Source: Pseudomonadales bacterium (GTDB taxonomy: Bacteria > Pseudomonadota > Gammaproteobacteria > Pseudomonadales > Azotimanducaceae). From it: DNA of 40,000 nt. Both the position numbers and the translations under genes were made by a program. Below are positions 39,257 through 40,000 of the stretch, one piece after another; position 1 is the stretch's first letter, and each line of letters starts with the position of its first letter. The notes under the pieces were generated by a model. That model was not told where the DNA came from. It saw nothing but the letters and a program-made list of their open reading frames with translations, and made no database searches. Location of the stretch: positions 1 to 40,000 of the forward strand of contig JANQFF010000318.1 in the NCBI GenBank assembly GCA_028277965.1, written 5' to 3'.

Positions 39257-39304
39257 AAAAATATTTTCATAATCTGTTGCACGCAAGAAGCGCCTCCGTA
39301 TAAT
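39257..39304 (+). promoter_or_regulatory. rRNA operon P1 promoter with UP element
   Basis: TTGCAC (39277-39282), 16 bp and TATAAT (39299-39304) form a strong promoter; the A/T-rich run AAAAATATTTTCATAAT (39257-39273) is a likely UP element. A C/G discriminator (ACGCCTCCC) follows, typical of stringent control by ppGpp and DksA. Transcription is expected at about 39312. Confidence 0.85.
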
Positions 39305-39339
39305 ACGCCTCCCTTGCCACGGGGCACTGGCTCCGGGGC

Positions 39340-39351
39340 TGCTCTTTAACA
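39340..39351 (+). promoter_or_regulatory. rrn boxA antitermination site
   Basis: TGCTCTTTAACA is identical to the core boxA of E. coli rRNA leaders. It should bind NusB-S10 and help RNA polymerase resist Rho in the 16S transcript. Confidence 0.88.
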
Positions 39352-39361
39352 AAGAAAAAGT

Positions 39362-39419
39362 GTACTAAGTTCTTTGTCCGTCTTTTCACTACCGGCGGGC
39401 TTAGGCCAGAACTTAGTAC
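39362..39419 (+). other. Long hairpin in the 16S leader
   Basis: GTACTAAGTTCT (39362-39373) pairs perfectly with AGAACTTAGTAC (39408-39419) around a 34-nt loop that contains CTACCGGCGGG. It follows boxA and precedes 16S by about 100 nt. It may assist processing or folding of pre-16S; it is not the RNase III stalk, whose 3' arm would be beyond the window. Confidence 0.7.
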
Positions 39420-39520
39420 GACAAGCCATTCGTGTGGGAACACGTAATTCGTTTCGAGCAAATGATTTCGTGGCAATCAGATATCTGCTCACGCAGACAT
39501 CAAAAGTCACAACCTTTATT

Positions 39521-40000
<480 letters not shown>

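Overview
This 40 kb window comes from the chromosome of a gammaproteobacterium. It is a patchwork of four conserved housekeeping blocks whose gene orders resemble those I remember from Pseudomonas and other Pseudomonadales. The start of a 16S rRNA gene at the right edge also reads as gammaproteobacterial. I saw no phage, plasmid, transposase, CRISPR or defence genes. The novelty lies in degenerate or rewired members of ordinary operons and in a family of intergenic palindromes.

Block A (1-17263, mostly + strand) is carB (5'-truncated), greA, yhbY (- strand), rlmE, ftsH, glmM, tpiA, secG, tRNA-Leu(GAG), initiator tRNA-fMet, a rimP leader with a terminator hairpin, rimP, nusA, infB, rbfA, truB, rpsO and pnp. 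This is the classical transcription, translation and RNA-decay supercluster. folP, usually between ftsH and glmM, is missing.

Block B (17383-26810, - strand, transcribed right to left) is dksA, gluQ, a CbrB-like regulator, pcnB, a deoxynucleoside kinase, a PanC-like protein, pgi and acs. In Pseudomonas the same neighbourhood also has cbrA, folK, panB and panD, and all four are absent here. The regulator has lost its GAFTGA loop and the receiver lysine. The PanC homologue has lost most of its active site. Together with the missing folP, this points to rearranged or lost folate and pantothenate genes and a repurposed regulator.

Block C (26978-33591) is an aminotransferase and sfsA (+ strand), then a convergent - strand operon clc-hemJ-hemL-pfkB-type kinase. 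That operon combines two haem/tetrapyrrole steps with a CLC protein that has channel-like residues.

Block D (33692-40000) is a coiled-coil membrane protein, a bactofilin, erpA (+ strand), anmK and an M23 peptidase (- strand), tyrS (+ strand), and an rRNA operon. The rRNA operon has a strong promoter, an AT-rich upstream element, boxA and the first 480 nt of 16S rRNA.

Scattered between genes are at least six copies of a REP/BIME-type palindrome (TGTRGGAGCGGCTTTAGCCGCGAT and its inverse), plus partial copies. One copy is interrupted by a different, perfect 22-bp inverted repeat. Another sits beside a 19-bp perfect palindrome downstream of pnp. Other curiosities are a U1xU72 mismatch in the initiator tRNA, a lysine-rich histone-H1-like tail on DksA, compensatory changes inside the near-universal EUB338/341F site of 16S rRNA, many TTG starts, and a CLC gene whose in-frame ATG is followed by a stop three codons later.
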